This document shows positions 28,578 through 37,791 of a stretch of 64,000 nt of DNA, piece by piece. Within the stretch, counting starts at the first letter, position 1, and each line of letters opens with the position of its first letter. Under the pieces are notes generated by a model. The model saw nothing but the letters and a program-made list of their open reading frames with translations, searched no databases and was not told where the DNA came from. This DNA comes from Streptomyces sp. SAJ15. GTDB lineage: Bacteria; Actinomycetota; Actinomycetes; Streptomycetales; Streptomycetaceae. The stretch spans positions 248,001-312,000 of the forward strand of contig NZ_NISY01000001.1 of NCBI RefSeq assembly GCF_007595705.1. The letters run 5' to 3'. The translations under genes and the position numbers were made by a program.

Positions 28578-30230
28578 ATGACGAAGAGCTATGGGCAGTG
28601 GATCGGCGGCTCCTGGCGGGCGCCCGTCAGGGGCCACTACCCGATCATCAACCCGGCGACGGAGAAGCCCGTCGGGTACGCCCCCGACGGCGACCCCGCG
28701 GAGGTGGACGCGGCGGCGCGAGCCGCCCGCGCGGCGCTGGAGCGCTGGTCGCGCACCGCGCCGAACGAGCGCGCCGCGATCCTCGATCGGATCGCCGATC
28801 TGCTCCTCGACCGTGCCCGTGAGCTGGTGCCGCTCCTCCAGGTGGAGACCGGCGCGACGATGCGCGTGGCCACCACCATGCAACTTCCTCCCGCCGTGGA
28901 CCGGTTCCGCCGCTATGCGCGCGGTGCCGTGGAGTCCGACACCATCCCGCTCGCGCCGCGCCCCGTCAGGGCCACGCCGCTCGCCGTCGGTGGGCTGCTC
29001 GGCGCGGCCGCCGTTCGCCGCCCCGTAGGTGTCGTCGCGTGCATCACCTCCTATAACTTCCCTGTCGTCAATCTCGCGGGCAAGGTCGCTCCCGCCCTCG
29101 CCATGGGCAACACCGTCGTCGCCAAACCCGCCCCGCAAGACCCCCTGGCCTGCCTGGAACTGGGCCCGATATTCCAGGAGGCGGGGCTTCCGGACGGCGT
29201 CTTCAACGTCGTCACCGGCTCGGGTGCCGAGGTGGGCGCGGCCCTGGTCGCCCACCCGGACACGGACATGGTCAGCTTCACCGGATCCACCGCCGTGGGA
29301 AAGCGGATCGCCGAGTCCGCGGGAAGGACGATGACGCGCACCCTGATGGAGCTGGGCGGGAAGGGCGCCGCCGTCGTCCTCGAGGACGCCGACGAGAGCA
29401 CGATCCTGTCGGCGGTGCGAGGGGTCGGCTCGACCTGGGCGTTCCACAGTGGGCAGATCTGCACGGCGCCGACGCGGGTACTCGTCCATCGATCGCTGTA
29501 CGAGCCGTTCGTCGCCGCACTCACAGATTACGCCGGGTCGCTCACGGTCGGTGACCCTGTGGATAACTCCACGATGGTCGGCCCCCTGATCTCCGCCGCC
29601 CAGCGGGACCGGGTCGAGGCGTACGTCGCCGGAGCCCGAGAACAGGGCGCCCGGGTCATCCGCGGGGGCCGCACCCTCGGCGGCGACGGCGCGATCGGCG
29701 GCGACGGCGCGATCGTCGGCGACGGCGGGGTCGGCGGGGGCGACAGTGCCTGTGGAGGCGACAGTGCCCGTGGGGCCGATAGTTCCCGTGGGGCCGGCGG
29801 TGTCCGAAGTGGCAATGGTGTCCGAGGTGGCGACGGGGGCGCCCCCGGCGGCGTCGAGTCCGGGCCACGTGGCCCCGGCTTCTCCGTACCGCCGACCCTC
29901 ATCACGGAGGCCACCCCCGACATGGCGGTGGCGCAGGAAGAGATCTTCGGCCCGGTCGTGGTGGTCCTCCCCTTCGGGGACGAGGACGAGGCGGTCCGGA
30001 TCGCCAACGGCACCCCCTACGGCCTTTACGACTACATCTACAGCGCCGACGCCGGCCGGGCCTGGGAGCTCGCCGCCCGGCTGCGCAGCGGCAACATCGG
30101 CATCAACACCGTCCAGCGCCACCCCGAGACGCCGTTCGGGGGTTTCAAGGAGAGCGGCGTCGGCCGCGACGGCGGCTCGTTCGGTCTGCACGCGTACAGC
30201 GAACTCCAGTCCGTCGTCTGGCCGTCCTGA
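28578..30230 (+). CDS. NAD(P)-dependent aldehyde dehydrogenase with Gly/Asp-rich insert
   Basis: A 550-residue ALDH-superfamily enzyme, about 60 residues longer than usual. Cofactor and catalytic segments are present: ITSYNFPVVNLAGKVAPAL, FTGSTAVGKRI, LMELGGKGA (general-base Glu), catalytic Cys in SGQICTAPTR, and EEIFGPVVVVLPFGDEDEA. The extra length is a Gly/Asp/Ser/Arg-rich block (DNA about 29680-29870) inserted between GARVIRGGRTL and GPGFSVPPTLI, a surface loop. ATG 28578 follows CGGAAGGA. It oxidises an aldehyde to an acid, and may act with the following alcohol dehydrogenase. Confidence 0.92.
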   Translation: MTKSYGQWIGGSWRAPVRGHYPIINPATEKPVGYAPDGDPAEVDAAARAARAALERWSRTAPNERAAILDRIADLLLDRARELVPLLQVETGATMRVATTMQLPPAVDRFRRYARGAVESDTIPLAPRPVRATPLAVGGLLGAAAVRRPVGVVACITSYNFPVVNLAGKVAPALAMGNTVVAKPAPQDPLACLELGPIFQEAGLPDGVFNVVTGSGAEVGAALVAHPDTDMVSFTGSTAVGKRIAESAGRTMTRTLMELGGKGAAVVLEDADESTILSAVRGVGSTWAFHSGQICTAPTRVLVHRSLYEPFVAALTDYAGSLTVGDPVDNSTMVGPLISAAQRDRVEAYVAGAREQGARVIRGGRTLGGDGAIGGDGAIVGDGGVGGGDSACGGDSARGADSSRGAGGVRSGNGVRGGDGGAPGGVESGPRGPGFSVPPTLITEATPDMAVAQEEIFGPVVVVLPFGDEDEAVRIANGTPYGLYDYIYSADAGRAWELAARLRSGNIGINTVQRHPETPFGGFKESGVGRDGGSFGLHAYSELQSVVWPS

Positions 30231-30321
30231 CCATGACCCGGTCCGGATCGGGGGAGAGAGTCCAGGACGCCGAGCGAGAGACGGCGCGCCGCCGAGAGGA
30301 CACGAGGGGAGCTCAGCAGCC

Positions 30322-31407
30322 ATGAGGGGTGTCGTCTTCGACGGCCGCCGCGCCCGGGTGGCCGAGGACCTGGAGATACGGGGCACCGGCCCCGGCGAGG
30401 TGCGGGTGGCGCTCGCCGCTGCCGGGATCTGCCACAGCGACCTGTCGGTGATCGACGGCACCATCCCCTTCCCCGTACCGGTCGTACTCGGCCATGAGGG
30501 CGCGGGCGTGGTCGAGGCGGTCGGCCCCGACGTCACACATGTGGCTCCCGGAGATCACGTCGCGCTGTCCACCGTCGCCAACTGCGGTCACTGCGCCGAC
30601 TGCGCTCGTGGCCGCCCCACCATGTGCCGGGCGACGATCGGCCGGCCGGGCCAGCCCTTCACCCGACCCTGCGGCGCCCCGCTCTACGCCTTCGCGGCCT
30701 GCTCCGCCTTCGCCGAGCACACCGTCGTCAAGGCCGTCCAGGCGGTGAAGATCCCCTCCGATATCCCCTTCACCTCGGCCGCGCTCATCGGCTGCGGCGT
30801 CCTGACCGGCGTCGGGGCGGTGTTGAACCGGGCCCGGGTCGACCCCGGCGAGACCGTGATCGTCATCGGTGTCGGCGGCATCGGGCTCAACGTGCTCCAG
30901 GCGGCCCGCCTCGCCGGCGCGTCGCTGATCGTCGCCATCGACACCAATCCGCACAAGGAGGAGCCGGCCCGACGCTTCGGCGCCACCCACTTCATCGATG
31001 CCACCGCCACCCCGGACTCCTCCGCCGAGGTCCGCCGGATCCTGCCGCACGGAGCTGACCACGCCTTCGAGTGCGTCGGCAGCGCACGCCTCGTCCGGCA
31101 GGCCGTCGACCTGCTCGGTCGGCACGGCCAAGCCGTGCTGTTGGGCGTACCGTCCGCCACCGCCGAAGCGTCCTTCCGTGTCTCCTCGATGTACCTCGAC
31201 AAGTCGATCCTCGGCTGCCGCTACGGCTCGTCCCGCCCACAGCGCGACATCGCCCTCTACGCGCGGCTCTACCGCGCCGGCCGGCTGATGCTGGACGAAC
31301 TCGTCACCCGCACCTACCCCTTGGCCGACTTCGCGAAGGCGGTGGACGACACCCGCCGCGGCCGCGTGGCCCGCGCGGTGCTCACCTTCCCGAGGTACGA
31401 GGGGTGA
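30322..31407 (+). CDS. Zinc-dependent alcohol dehydrogenase (MDR superfamily, class III-like)
   Basis: A 361-residue enzyme. Catalytic zinc ligands in GICHSD and GHEG, a structural-zinc loop with four cysteines (NCGHCADCARGRPTMC), Rossmann motif GVGGIGLN, and AIDTNPHKEEPARRFGATHFID. It is closest in layout to actinobacterial NAD-linked alcohol/formaldehyde-type dehydrogenases. ATG 30322 has a GAGGGGAG site about 12 bases upstream. Last gene of the SDR-FadE-ALDH-ADH operon, giving a consecutive alcohol to aldehyde to acid oxidation. Confidence 0.92.
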   Translation: MRGVVFDGRRARVAEDLEIRGTGPGEVRVALAAAGICHSDLSVIDGTIPFPVPVVLGHEGAGVVEAVGPDVTHVAPGDHVALSTVANCGHCADCARGRPTMCRATIGRPGQPFTRPCGAPLYAFAACSAFAEHTVVKAVQAVKIPSDIPFTSAALIGCGVLTGVGAVLNRARVDPGETVIVIGVGGIGLNVLQAARLAGASLIVAIDTNPHKEEPARRFGATHFIDATATPDSSAEVRRILPHGADHAFECVGSARLVRQAVDLLGRHGQAVLLGVPSATAEASFRVSSMYLDKSILGCRYGSSRPQRDIALYARLYRAGRLMLDELVTRTYPLADFAKAVDDTRRGRVARAVLTFPRYEG

Positions 31408-31450
31408 CACGCGCCGATGCGTGGAGGTGGGCGCGGGGTCGGACGAGAGG

Positions 31451-32095
31451 TCAGCGGTCCTGGGGTCGGGGGGTGAACCCCCCGTAGCCGCCTCGGTGGA
31501 AGAGCAGCGGGCCGGTGAGCGCCGCGGACTCGTCGGTGCCGAGCGCGGACACCCGGCAGACGACGATGAGATGGTCGCCGCCGGTGTGCACGGCGCGCAC
31601 CACGCAGTCGAGCCACGCCGGCGCGCCGTCGAGGAGGGGGGAGCCGGTCACGGGCGCCGGTCGGTACGCCACTCCCGCGAACTTGTCGGGTCGCCGCGCG
31701 GAGCTCATCGCGAACGTGCGGCACAACGCTTCCTGGCCCGCGCCCAGGATGTTCACGCAGCACGCCGCCGCGCGGGCGATACGCGGCCAGGTGGTGGACG
31801 TACGCCCCACCATGAAGGCCACCAGTGGCGGATCGAGGGAGAGCGAGGCGAAGGACTGGCAGACGAAGCCCGTCGGCCCCGTCTCGTCCTCCGCGGTGAT
31901 CACCGTGAGGCCGCTCGCGAAGTGGCCCAGCACACGGCGGAACTCCTGCTGATCCGGCGGTGGGTGTTCGTCGTCGCGCACGGCGCGGAGCTCGGGAGGC
32001 GGGAGCGGATCGACCGGCCGCCGGGACGTGATCGGCGCCCCGGCCGACCGCAGGTAGCGGACCGCGGTGACCGCCATCGCGGCGTGTCCCATCAT
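31451..32095 (-). CDS. Flavin reductase (HsaB/HpaC-like) component
   Basis: A 214-residue FMN-binding flavin reductase domain protein. Motifs are FASGLTVITAEDETGPTGFVCQSFASLSLDPPLVAFMVG and the C-terminal FHRGGYGGFTP. Such proteins supply reduced flavin to two-component monooxygenases, for example HsaB in steroid ring cleavage. An N-terminal stretch of about 45 residues precedes the domain. No oxygenase subunit is adjacent, so the partner is unassigned. The operator at 32109-32123 lies 13 bases from the start, which places it in the regulon. Confidence 0.88.
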   Translation of the reverse strand: MMGHAAMAVTAVRYLRSAGAPITSRRPVDPLPPPELRAVRDDEHPPPDQQEFRRVLGHFASGLTVITAEDETGPTGFVCQSFASLSLDPPLVAFMVGRTSTTWPRIARAAACCVNILGAGQEALCRTFAMSSARRPDKFAGVAYRPAPVTGSPLLDGAPAWLDCVVRAVHTGGDHLIVVCRVSALGTDESAALTGPLLFHRGGYGGFTPRPQDR

Positions 32096-32108
32096 GGCGC
32101 CAGTTAAG

Positions 32109-32123
32109 CTGATGGGTCGTCAG
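32109..32123. promoter_or_regulatory. CTGAC-N5-GTCAG operator, copy 4
   Basis: CTGATGGGTCGTCAG, one mismatch in the left half, 13 bases upstream of the flavin reductase start. Confidence 0.6.
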
Positions 32124-32189
32124 ATGTGAAGGCGTGCGGCGCGCCAACGGGTACGCCGCTGCCGCCCGTTCGGGGCGATCGGTGCCCGG

Positions 32190-32255
32190 ATCCCGGGCCC
32201 GGGCGGTGCTCGGGGGCCGGGCGGTGCTCGGATCCCGGCCGGGCGGTGCTCGGAG
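32190..32255. repeat. GGGCGGTGCTCGG repeat
   Basis: Three spaced copies of GGGCGGTGCTCGG lie in the gap between the flavin reductase and the crotonase. No gene is supported here. Confidence 0.65.
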
Positions 32256-32316
32256 GTTCGAGCTGGTCCGGGGCGGCTCCGGAGCGGAAGGTGTTCCGGC
32301 TGGTCCGGGGCGTGGC

Positions 32317-33153
32317 CTAGCGGCCTCGGTACTCGGGTCTGCGGCGTTCGACGAAGGCCCGTAAGCCCTCCTGCGCGTCCGCGGTCGTCATGTTGATCTC
32401 CTGCGCGGCCGCCTCGGCGGCGAACGCGGTCGCACGGTCGGTCTCCAACGAGGCGTTGACCAACTGCTTGGTCAGGGCCAGGGAGCGGGTCGGGCCGTCG
32501 GCCAGGCGAAGCGCCCAGGTACGGACGGTGTCGGCCAGTTCGGCGTCCGGAACGACCCGGTTGACCAGCCCCAGACGCTCGGCCTCCGCGGCGGGCAGCG
32601 CTTCGCCGAAGAACATCAGCTCCTTGGCGCGCTGCGGGCCGACGAGGCGGGGCAGCAGATACGCGCCGCCGGCGTCGGGCACCAGGCCGCGGCGCACGAA
32701 AACCTCGATGAACACCGCTGATTCGGCCGCCAGGACCAGGTCGCACGCGAACGCCAGATGCGCGCCGAGGCCGGCCGCCGTGCCGTTCACCGCGGCGACC
32801 ACCGGCTTCTCGCAGTCGAGGACGGCGGCGATGAGGCGCTGCGCGCCACCGCGGATCGTCCGGGCCACGTCTCCCGCGACGCGCTCGGCCGTCGCGGACC
32901 GGCCGAGGTCCGCGCCCGCGCAGAAACCCCTGCCCGTGCCGGTGAGGACGACGGCCCGCACGGCGGGGTCGGCGGAGGCTTCGCCGAGTCGCTGGATCAG
33001 CAGTTCGCGCTGGTCAGGGGTGATGGCGTTGAGCGCCGAGGGGCGGTTGAGGGTGAGCCACGAGACGCCGTTGTCAGTGGCGTGCCGTACAACGGAGTCA
33101 GGCGGCGCTTCGGGGGAGGCGCCGGCGGACACGGGGGAGTCGTGCATGGACAT
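32317..33153 (-). CDS. Enoyl-CoA hydratase/isomerase, PaaG-like
   Basis: A 278-residue crotonase. Oxyanion-hole segments are GFCAGADLG and GTAAGLGAHLAFACDL. The first catalytic Glu of classical hydratases is missing (GLGAHLA), and the second acid is Asp in RRGLVPDAGGAYLLPRLVG, as in PaaG-type isomerases. It therefore probably isomerises or ring-opens rather than hydrates. It lies between the NDP-forming ligase and the flavin reductase on the same strand, which fits one transcript from the doubled operator at 35763-35801, though a 33-bp repeat array fills the gap. The first ATG (33153) was used; the ATG two codons later is equally possible. Confidence 0.88.
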   Translation of the reverse strand: MSMHDSPVSAGASPEAPPDSVVRHATDNGVSWLTLNRPSALNAITPDQRELLIQRLGEASADPAVRAVVLTGTGRGFCAGADLGRSATAERVAGDVARTIRGGAQRLIAAVLDCEKPVVAAVNGTAAGLGAHLAFACDLVLAAESAVFIEVFVRRGLVPDAGGAYLLPRLVGPQRAKELMFFGEALPAAEAERLGLVNRVVPDAELADTVRTWALRLADGPTRSLALTKQLVNASLETDRATAFAAEAAAQEINMTTADAQEGLRAFVERRRPEYRGR

Positions 33154-33487
33154 GGGGAAGTCCCCTTTCCAGCGGGCGGGGCCGGGCGTGGCCGGGTGCG
33201 TGAGGGCGCGTGGTCCGTCGGTGCGCGGGCTCCGGCGGGACGGTTCACGGGTGTGGCGCCTGTTGGAGTGGTGCGGAGATCGGTGGTGCGGTTCACGGGC
33301 GTGGGTCCTGTCGGGCTGGCGCCCGGCCCGCCGGGCTGGTGTACGGGTGCGTGGTGTGTCGGGATGGCGCGGTGTACGGGTGTGTGGTCCGTCGGGATGG
33401 CGCGGTGTACGGGTGCGTGGTCCGTCGGGATGGCGCGGTGTACAGGCGCGTGGTCTGTCGGGACGCCATGGGGTCCGGTGGGGCGGT
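33154..33487. repeat. 33-bp minisatellite in a 334-base gap
   Basis: Four copies of a 33-bp unit begin at 33339, 33372, 33405 and 33438 (each starts GTGTACGGG or a variant), ending near 33467. The rest of the gap has related degenerate units (GTTCACGGGTGTGG type). No gene is supported. It lies between the crotonase start and the stop of the ligase. Confidence 0.85.
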
Positions 33488-35719
33488 TCAGCGGCAGATC
33501 ACCAGGGCGTCGAGAGCCACCGCGCCCTGTCCGCGCTCCAAGACCATCAGCGGGTTGATATCGAGTTCGACCACGTCATCGCCGAGTTCCAAGGCCATCC
33601 GCTGGACGCGCAGGATGGTCTCCACGAGGGCGTCCACATCGGCCGGGGGCGCTCCCCGGACACCGTCCAGCAGCCGATGGCCGCGGAGTTCGCCGAGCAT
33701 GGCGCGCGCCTGGTCCTCGCCGAAGGGCGGCACCCGCACCGCGGCGTCGTCCAGCACCTCGACCAGCACGCCGCCGAGCCCGGTCGTCACGGTGGGCCCG
33801 AAGAGGTCGTCGTGGGTGACGCCCAGCATCATCTCCACTCCCTGCCGCACCATCTGGCACACCAGCACGCCGTCGAGCTGGATCTCCTCGTATCGGGCGA
33901 TGTCGAGGAGCTCGCGGTAGCCGTCGCGGACCTGGCTGGCGGAGGTCAGTCCGATCTTGACCAGGCCCAGCTCGGTCTTGTGGGCGAGGTGCGGGGCCGA
34001 CGCCTTCAGGACCACCGGGTAACCGACCAGTCCGGCGGCGCGCACCGCCGCCGCGGCGCTGGTGACCAGCTGTTCGCGCGGCACGCGGATGCCATACGCG
34101 CGCAGCAGCTGCTTCGCGGCGTGCTCGCTGAGCTGCTGGCCCGGCCGGAGCAGCGCCCGCGCCTTGCGGGCGGAGGGGGACAGGGCGCGGGGCACCTCCT
34201 CGAACGGGGAGCGGTAGGCGGCGGTGAAGCGATGGTGGTCGAGATACGCGCGGACGGCGGTGAGGCAGTTGGATACCGTGCGGAAGGTGGCCAGGCGGGA
34301 CGAGCCGAGCAGGGTGGTGCGGTAGGCGTCCTCGGTGCCCACCGGGGACCCCCACACCACGCACACCAGCTTGTCGGTCTGCTCCGCCGCGTCCGCCAGG
34401 TCCTGCGCCAGCCTGTCGCTCATCGGGGGGAACGGTCCGGTGATGGGGCAGATCAGCACCCCCACCGCCGGGTCGGCCAGGATCGCGTCGATGATCTTCC
34501 GCCCACGCCAGTCGCCCACCGGGTGGCCGCCGTTGTCGACCGGATTGGCGACGCTCAGATACTCCGGTATCCACTGGTGGAGTTCGGCCTGCTTCGCGGC
34601 GGAGAGCACGGGGAGGGGGAGCCCCGTCGTCGCGGCGAGGTCGGCGACATGGGCGCCGGTGCCCCCGGAGATCGCGTAGACGACGACGCCCTCGGCGCGC
34701 GGGGGACGGGCGCGGGCCAGCAGGGCGGCCGTGTCCTGAAGCTCGTCGAGGCCGTCCACGCGGACCACGCCGAACTGCCGCATGGCCGCGTCCACCACCG
34801 CGTCCGCGCCGGTCAGCTTTCCGGTGTGGGTGGCGGCCGTGCGGGCCCCGGCCTCGGTCCTGCCGACCTTCACCGCGACGACCGGCACCTTGGCGCGGGC
34901 GGCGTGGTCGGCGGCCAGCAGGAAGGAGCGGCCGTCCTTGAGCCCCTCCGCGTACAGCGCGATCGCCCCCACCTCGGGCCGGGCGGCGAAGTAGGAGATG
35001 AAGTCGGCGCACTCCAGGTCGGCTTCGTTGCCGGTCGGGGCCCAGTGGCTGAGCCGGATGCCGAGCTCCTGGAGGGCGAAGACGGGGCGCCCCTGGTGGC
35101 CGGACTGGGTGATCAGGGCGATGGCCGGACCGTCGAGGTCGTCGCGGAAACGCTCGAAGGCGTTGAGGTTGGTGTTGGGGCCCAGCAGCCGTAGCCCGGA
35201 GCGGTGCGCCGCGTCCGCCAGTCGCTCCTGCGCGGCGGCGCCCTCCGGGCCGGTCTCGGCGAAGCCGGCGGCGAAGACGACGGCGAAAGTCGCCTTGGCC
35301 TCGCCGAGCTGCTCGATCACCGGAAGCGGGTCGGCGACGAGCAGTACGGCAAGGTCGACCGGTCCGGGCAGGTCGGCCACGGAGGCGGCACAGGGGAGGC
35401 CGAAGACGCTGGAGCGGGTGGGGTGGACCGGGTGGATCCGGGCGCCCACCCGCTCGGCCCAGCCGATCAGCTGCCGCGTGATGCCGGCGTTGGGGCGTCC
35501 CTCGGCGTCGGACGCCCCGACCACCGCCACCGACTCGGGGCGGAAGAGGCGGTCCAGGTCGGGGATGGTCCGGTGCAGCGGCCGGCCGCTGACGTCCGCG
35601 TCCCCGTCCTGAGCGGCCACGCCGTGCACGCGGACGGCGGGCCCGGGGTGTTCGCCGCAGGCGACGACACGGGCGTGACGGGAGTTGGTGGTGAGGGTGC
35701 CGTGAGTCGATCCGAGCAT
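33488..35719 (-). CDS. NDP-forming acyl-CoA synthetase (acetate-CoA ligase family)
   Basis: A 743-residue fused alpha-beta protein. CoA-binding domain with VAVVGASDAEGRPNAGITRQLIGW (about residues 63-86), two succinyl-CoA-synthetase-like ligase domains, the loop ATHTGKLTGA carrying the probable phospho-His, and a C-terminal ATP-grasp domain (ATSA... to VVELDINPLMVL). It forms acyl-CoA with ADP release. The first 45 residues are an unrelated extension. ATG 35719 lies 44 bases after two tandem operators. The island thus has both adenylate-forming and NDP-forming activation enzymes. Confidence 0.9.
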   Translation of the reverse strand: MLGSTHGTLTTNSRHARVVACGEHPGPAVRVHGVAAQDGDADVSGRPLHRTIPDLDRLFRPESVAVVGASDAEGRPNAGITRQLIGWAERVGARIHPVHPTRSSVFGLPCAASVADLPGPVDLAVLLVADPLPVIEQLGEAKATFAVVFAAGFAETGPEGAAAQERLADAAHRSGLRLLGPNTNLNAFERFRDDLDGPAIALITQSGHQGRPVFALQELGIRLSHWAPTGNEADLECADFISYFAARPEVGAIALYAEGLKDGRSFLLAADHAARAKVPVVAVKVGRTEAGARTAATHTGKLTGADAVVDAAMRQFGVVRVDGLDELQDTAALLARARPPRAEGVVVYAISGGTGAHVADLAATTGLPLPVLSAAKQAELHQWIPEYLSVANPVDNGGHPVGDWRGRKIIDAILADPAVGVLICPITGPFPPMSDRLAQDLADAAEQTDKLVCVVWGSPVGTEDAYRTTLLGSSRLATFRTVSNCLTAVRAYLDHHRFTAAYRSPFEEVPRALSPSARKARALLRPGQQLSEHAAKQLLRAYGIRVPREQLVTSAAAAVRAAGLVGYPVVLKASAPHLAHKTELGLVKIGLTSASQVRDGYRELLDIARYEEIQLDGVLVCQMVRQGVEMMLGVTHDDLFGPTVTTGLGGVLVEVLDDAAVRVPPFGEDQARAMLGELRGHRLLDGVRGAPPADVDALVETILRVQRMALELGDDVVELDINPLMVLERGQGAVALDALVICR

Positions 35720-35762
35720 CGTGATCTCGCCCCACTCCTGCTGGTTGGCCCAATAGGAAGAG

Positions 35763-35777
35763 CTGACGCAATGTCAG
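35763..35777. promoter_or_regulatory. CTGAC-N5-GTCAG operator, copy 5a
   Basis: CTGACGCAATGTCAG, perfect arms, 44 bases upstream of the NDP-forming synthetase. Confidence 0.75.
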
Positions 35778-35786
35778 GTTACTGAA

Positions 35787-35801
35787 CTGACGTAACGTCA
35801 G
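35787..35801. promoter_or_regulatory. CTGAC-N5-GTCAG operator, copy 5b
   Basis: CTGACGTAACGTCAG, perfect arms, 24 bases centre to centre from copy 5a. The only doubled operator in the window. Confidence 0.75.
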
Positions 35802-35930
35802 GAATGGGGGTGGTGTGGATATCACGTACGGTGACGATCGGCGTCCGGTTCGGGCCCGGTTCTCACCCGGTTGGGACCCGGGTTGGGGCCCGGGTCCGGA
35901 TCCGGTTGAGGTCTGGCGTCGGCGGCCGGG

Positions 35931-37088
35931 TCAGCTGTCGCCGCGGGCGATGGCCTTGGCGATCTTGCGAGCGTCGATGGCCAGCTCGCGGAGCATGCCG
36001 CTGATGGGGTTGGTGTATCCGGTGAAGTGCAGGCCGGGGGCGGCGGGGCTGGTGCGGGGGCCGTGGGCGAGCGGGCGTCCGCGGGAGTCGAGCACGCCCA
36101 GGTGCCCGACGACGCGGTCCAGGCCGCGCTCGTAGCCGGTCGCCGCGATCACGACCTGTGGGTTGATCCGGCTGTCGTCGGCCAGGATGACCTTGTCCGC
36201 GTCGAAGGAGTCGACGGCCGGGACGATCTCGATCCGGCCCGCGCGCACCGCGGCGACCAGCCCGACGTCCTGTACCGGGATCGCGCCCTGGAGGGCTCGG
36301 GAGTACAGCCCGGTGTCCGGTCGCGGCAGCCCGCGGTCGGCCAGGTCCGGGATGCTCGCCTTCGCCAGGGTGCGCGCCGCGCGGTCCACCACGCGGGGCG
36401 GCAGTCGCCGCATCATGATGCCCGACGCCTGGGCGGGCCAGCCGGCCGTGGAGCGGCGCACGATGTGCGGGACGGTGCGCACGGCGAGGCGCACGCGCGC
36501 GGCGCCCCCGTTGACGAGGTCGACGGCGATCTCGGCGCCGGTGTTGCCGGCGCCGACGACGAGCACGTCCATGCCCGCGTAGGGGCGTGCGTTGCGGTAC
36601 TCGCCGGCGTGCAGCAGCTGGCCGGTGAAGGCGGTGCGGCCCAGCCACTTGGGCATCCGGGGCGTGTGGTTGAAGCCGGTGGCGATCACCGCGGCGCGCG
36701 AGGTCAGCTCGCGTCCGCCGGTGGCGCGCAGCAGCCACCCCTTGCCGTCCGCCGTCCGGTCGATGCGGGACACGGCCACGCCGGTGACGATGTCCAGGCG
36801 GTGGTGGTCCGCGTACTGCTCCAGGTAGCGGACGAAGTCGTCGCGCGATACCCAGCGCCCGTACGCGCGGGGGATCGGCAGGCCGGGGAGTGCCGACAGG
36901 CGACGCGTGGTGTGGAGCCGCAGCTCGTCGTAGTGGCCCCTCCAGGACGAGGCGACGGCGTGGGTCCGCTCCAGCACGATGGTGCGTACGCCCCGCCGTT
37001 GGAGGGCGGCCGCGGTGGCGAGTCCGCCGGGTCCGGCGCCGATCACATACACGGGTGTGGAGGGGGTGTGGGTGGTTGTGTCGGCCAT
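35931..37088 (-). CDS. FAD-dependent monooxygenase/NAD(P)-binding flavoprotein (YUCCA/FMO-like)
   Basis: A 385-residue flavoprotein. FAD motif VIGAGPGGLATAAAL near residues 15-29, NAD(P)H motif VVGAGNTGAEIAVDLVNGG near 175, and ATGYERGLDRVVGHLG near the C-terminus. Relatives oxygenate or N-hydroxylate small molecules. ATG 37088 gives the compact N-terminus. It is divergent from the DUF35 gene with operator copy 6 (37207-37221) between them, so it may belong to the same regulon. The substrate is not predictable; a Baeyer-Villiger or C-hydroxylation step is possible. Confidence 0.85.
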   Translation of the reverse strand: MADTTTHTPSTPVYVIGAGPGGLATAAALQRRGVRTIVLERTHAVASSWRGHYDELRLHTTRRLSALPGLPIPRAYGRWVSRDDFVRYLEQYADHHRLDIVTGVAVSRIDRTADGKGWLLRATGGRELTSRAAVIATGFNHTPRMPKWLGRTAFTGQLLHAGEYRNARPYAGMDVLVVGAGNTGAEIAVDLVNGGAARVRLAVRTVPHIVRRSTAGWPAQASGIMMRRLPPRVVDRAARTLAKASIPDLADRGLPRPDTGLYSRALQGAIPVQDVGLVAAVRAGRIEIVPAVDSFDADKVILADDSRINPQVVIAATGYERGLDRVVGHLGVLDSRGRPLAHGPRTSPAAPGLHFTGYTNPISGMLRELAIDARKIAKAIARGDS

Positions 37089-37206
37089 GGGAGGTGAGCG
37101 TAGTCGGATAATTGACGAGTATCGGTCAAAGTGATTCCGAATCGGTTGCGGATGGGTCACAGGGCGCGCATGCGCCCTCTTGCGCCGGTGCGCGCGCTCC
37201 GGTGAA

Positions 37207-37221
37207 CTGACGCAGTGTCAG
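37207..37221. promoter_or_regulatory. CTGAC-N5-GTCAG operator, copy 6
   Basis: CTGACGCAGTGTCAG, perfect arms, 17 bases before the DUF35 gene and inside the divergent promoter shared with the flavin monooxygenase. Confidence 0.75.
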
Positions 37222-37238
37222 GAGAAGGGGGTGCTGGC

Positions 37239-37703
37239 ATGGGCTCCGACCCGTCGGAGGGGGTGCCACCGCGCTCCACCGTGCCGATCGGTGACGGGCC
37301 GCGCTTCGACCTGCCCGACGTCGACGCGTTCAGCCGCGTGTACTGGGACGCGGCCGCGCGGGGCCGGCTGCTGATCCGCCGCTGCTCGAGGTGCGCGCGG
37401 GCACATCACTACCCGCGGGAGTTCTGTCCGCACTGCTGGAGTGAGGACGTCCGATGGGAGCGCGCCGACGGCGCGGCCACCCTCTACACCTGGTCGGTGG
37501 TGCACCGGAACGACCTGCCGCCGTTCGCCGCCCGCGTTCCGTACACCGCCGCCGTCGTCGACCTCGCCGAGGGGCCCCGGCTGGCGACCGAGGTCGTCGA
37601 CTGCGCGGCGGAGGATCTGCGCGTCGGCATGCCGCTCCGCGTCTCCTTCCGCCGCGTGGCGGCCGAAACCCCGTTGACGGTCCCCGTCTTCCGGCCGTGT
37701 TGA
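37239..37703 (+). CDS. DUF35/OB-fold zinc-ribbon protein
   Basis: A 154-residue protein with an N-terminal helix, a rubredoxin-like zinc ribbon (CSRCARAHHYPREFCPHC) and a C-terminal OB fold (YTWSVVHRNDLPPFAARVPYTAAVVDLAEGPRLATEVV). Such proteins bind acyl-CoA and partner with thiolase-fold enzymes; in cholesterol degradation the ChsH2 DUF35 domain pairs with the aldolase Ltp2. ATG 37239 follows GGAGAAGGGGG. The likely partner, the thiolase-like protein at 39489-40757, is 1.8 kb away. Confidence 0.88.
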   Translation: MGSDPSEGVPPRSTVPIGDGPRFDLPDVDAFSRVYWDAAARGRLLIRRCSRCARAHHYPREFCPHCWSEDVRWERADGAATLYTWSVVHRNDLPPFAARVPYTAAVVDLAEGPRLATEVVDCAAEDLRVGMPLRVSFRRVAAETPLTVPVFRPC

Positions 37704-37791
37704 ATGGCCGCGGGGGTGGCCGCGGGGTGGGCTGCGGGGTGGGTCGCGGTCGGGTTCTCCCCGGGCGCGGCGGAGCCGGGAGGAGAGGCGC

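Noticed and set aside
33339..33467. CRISPR array reading of the regularly spaced repeats
   Set aside because: The units are contiguous tandem repeats without unique spacers and there are no cas genes.
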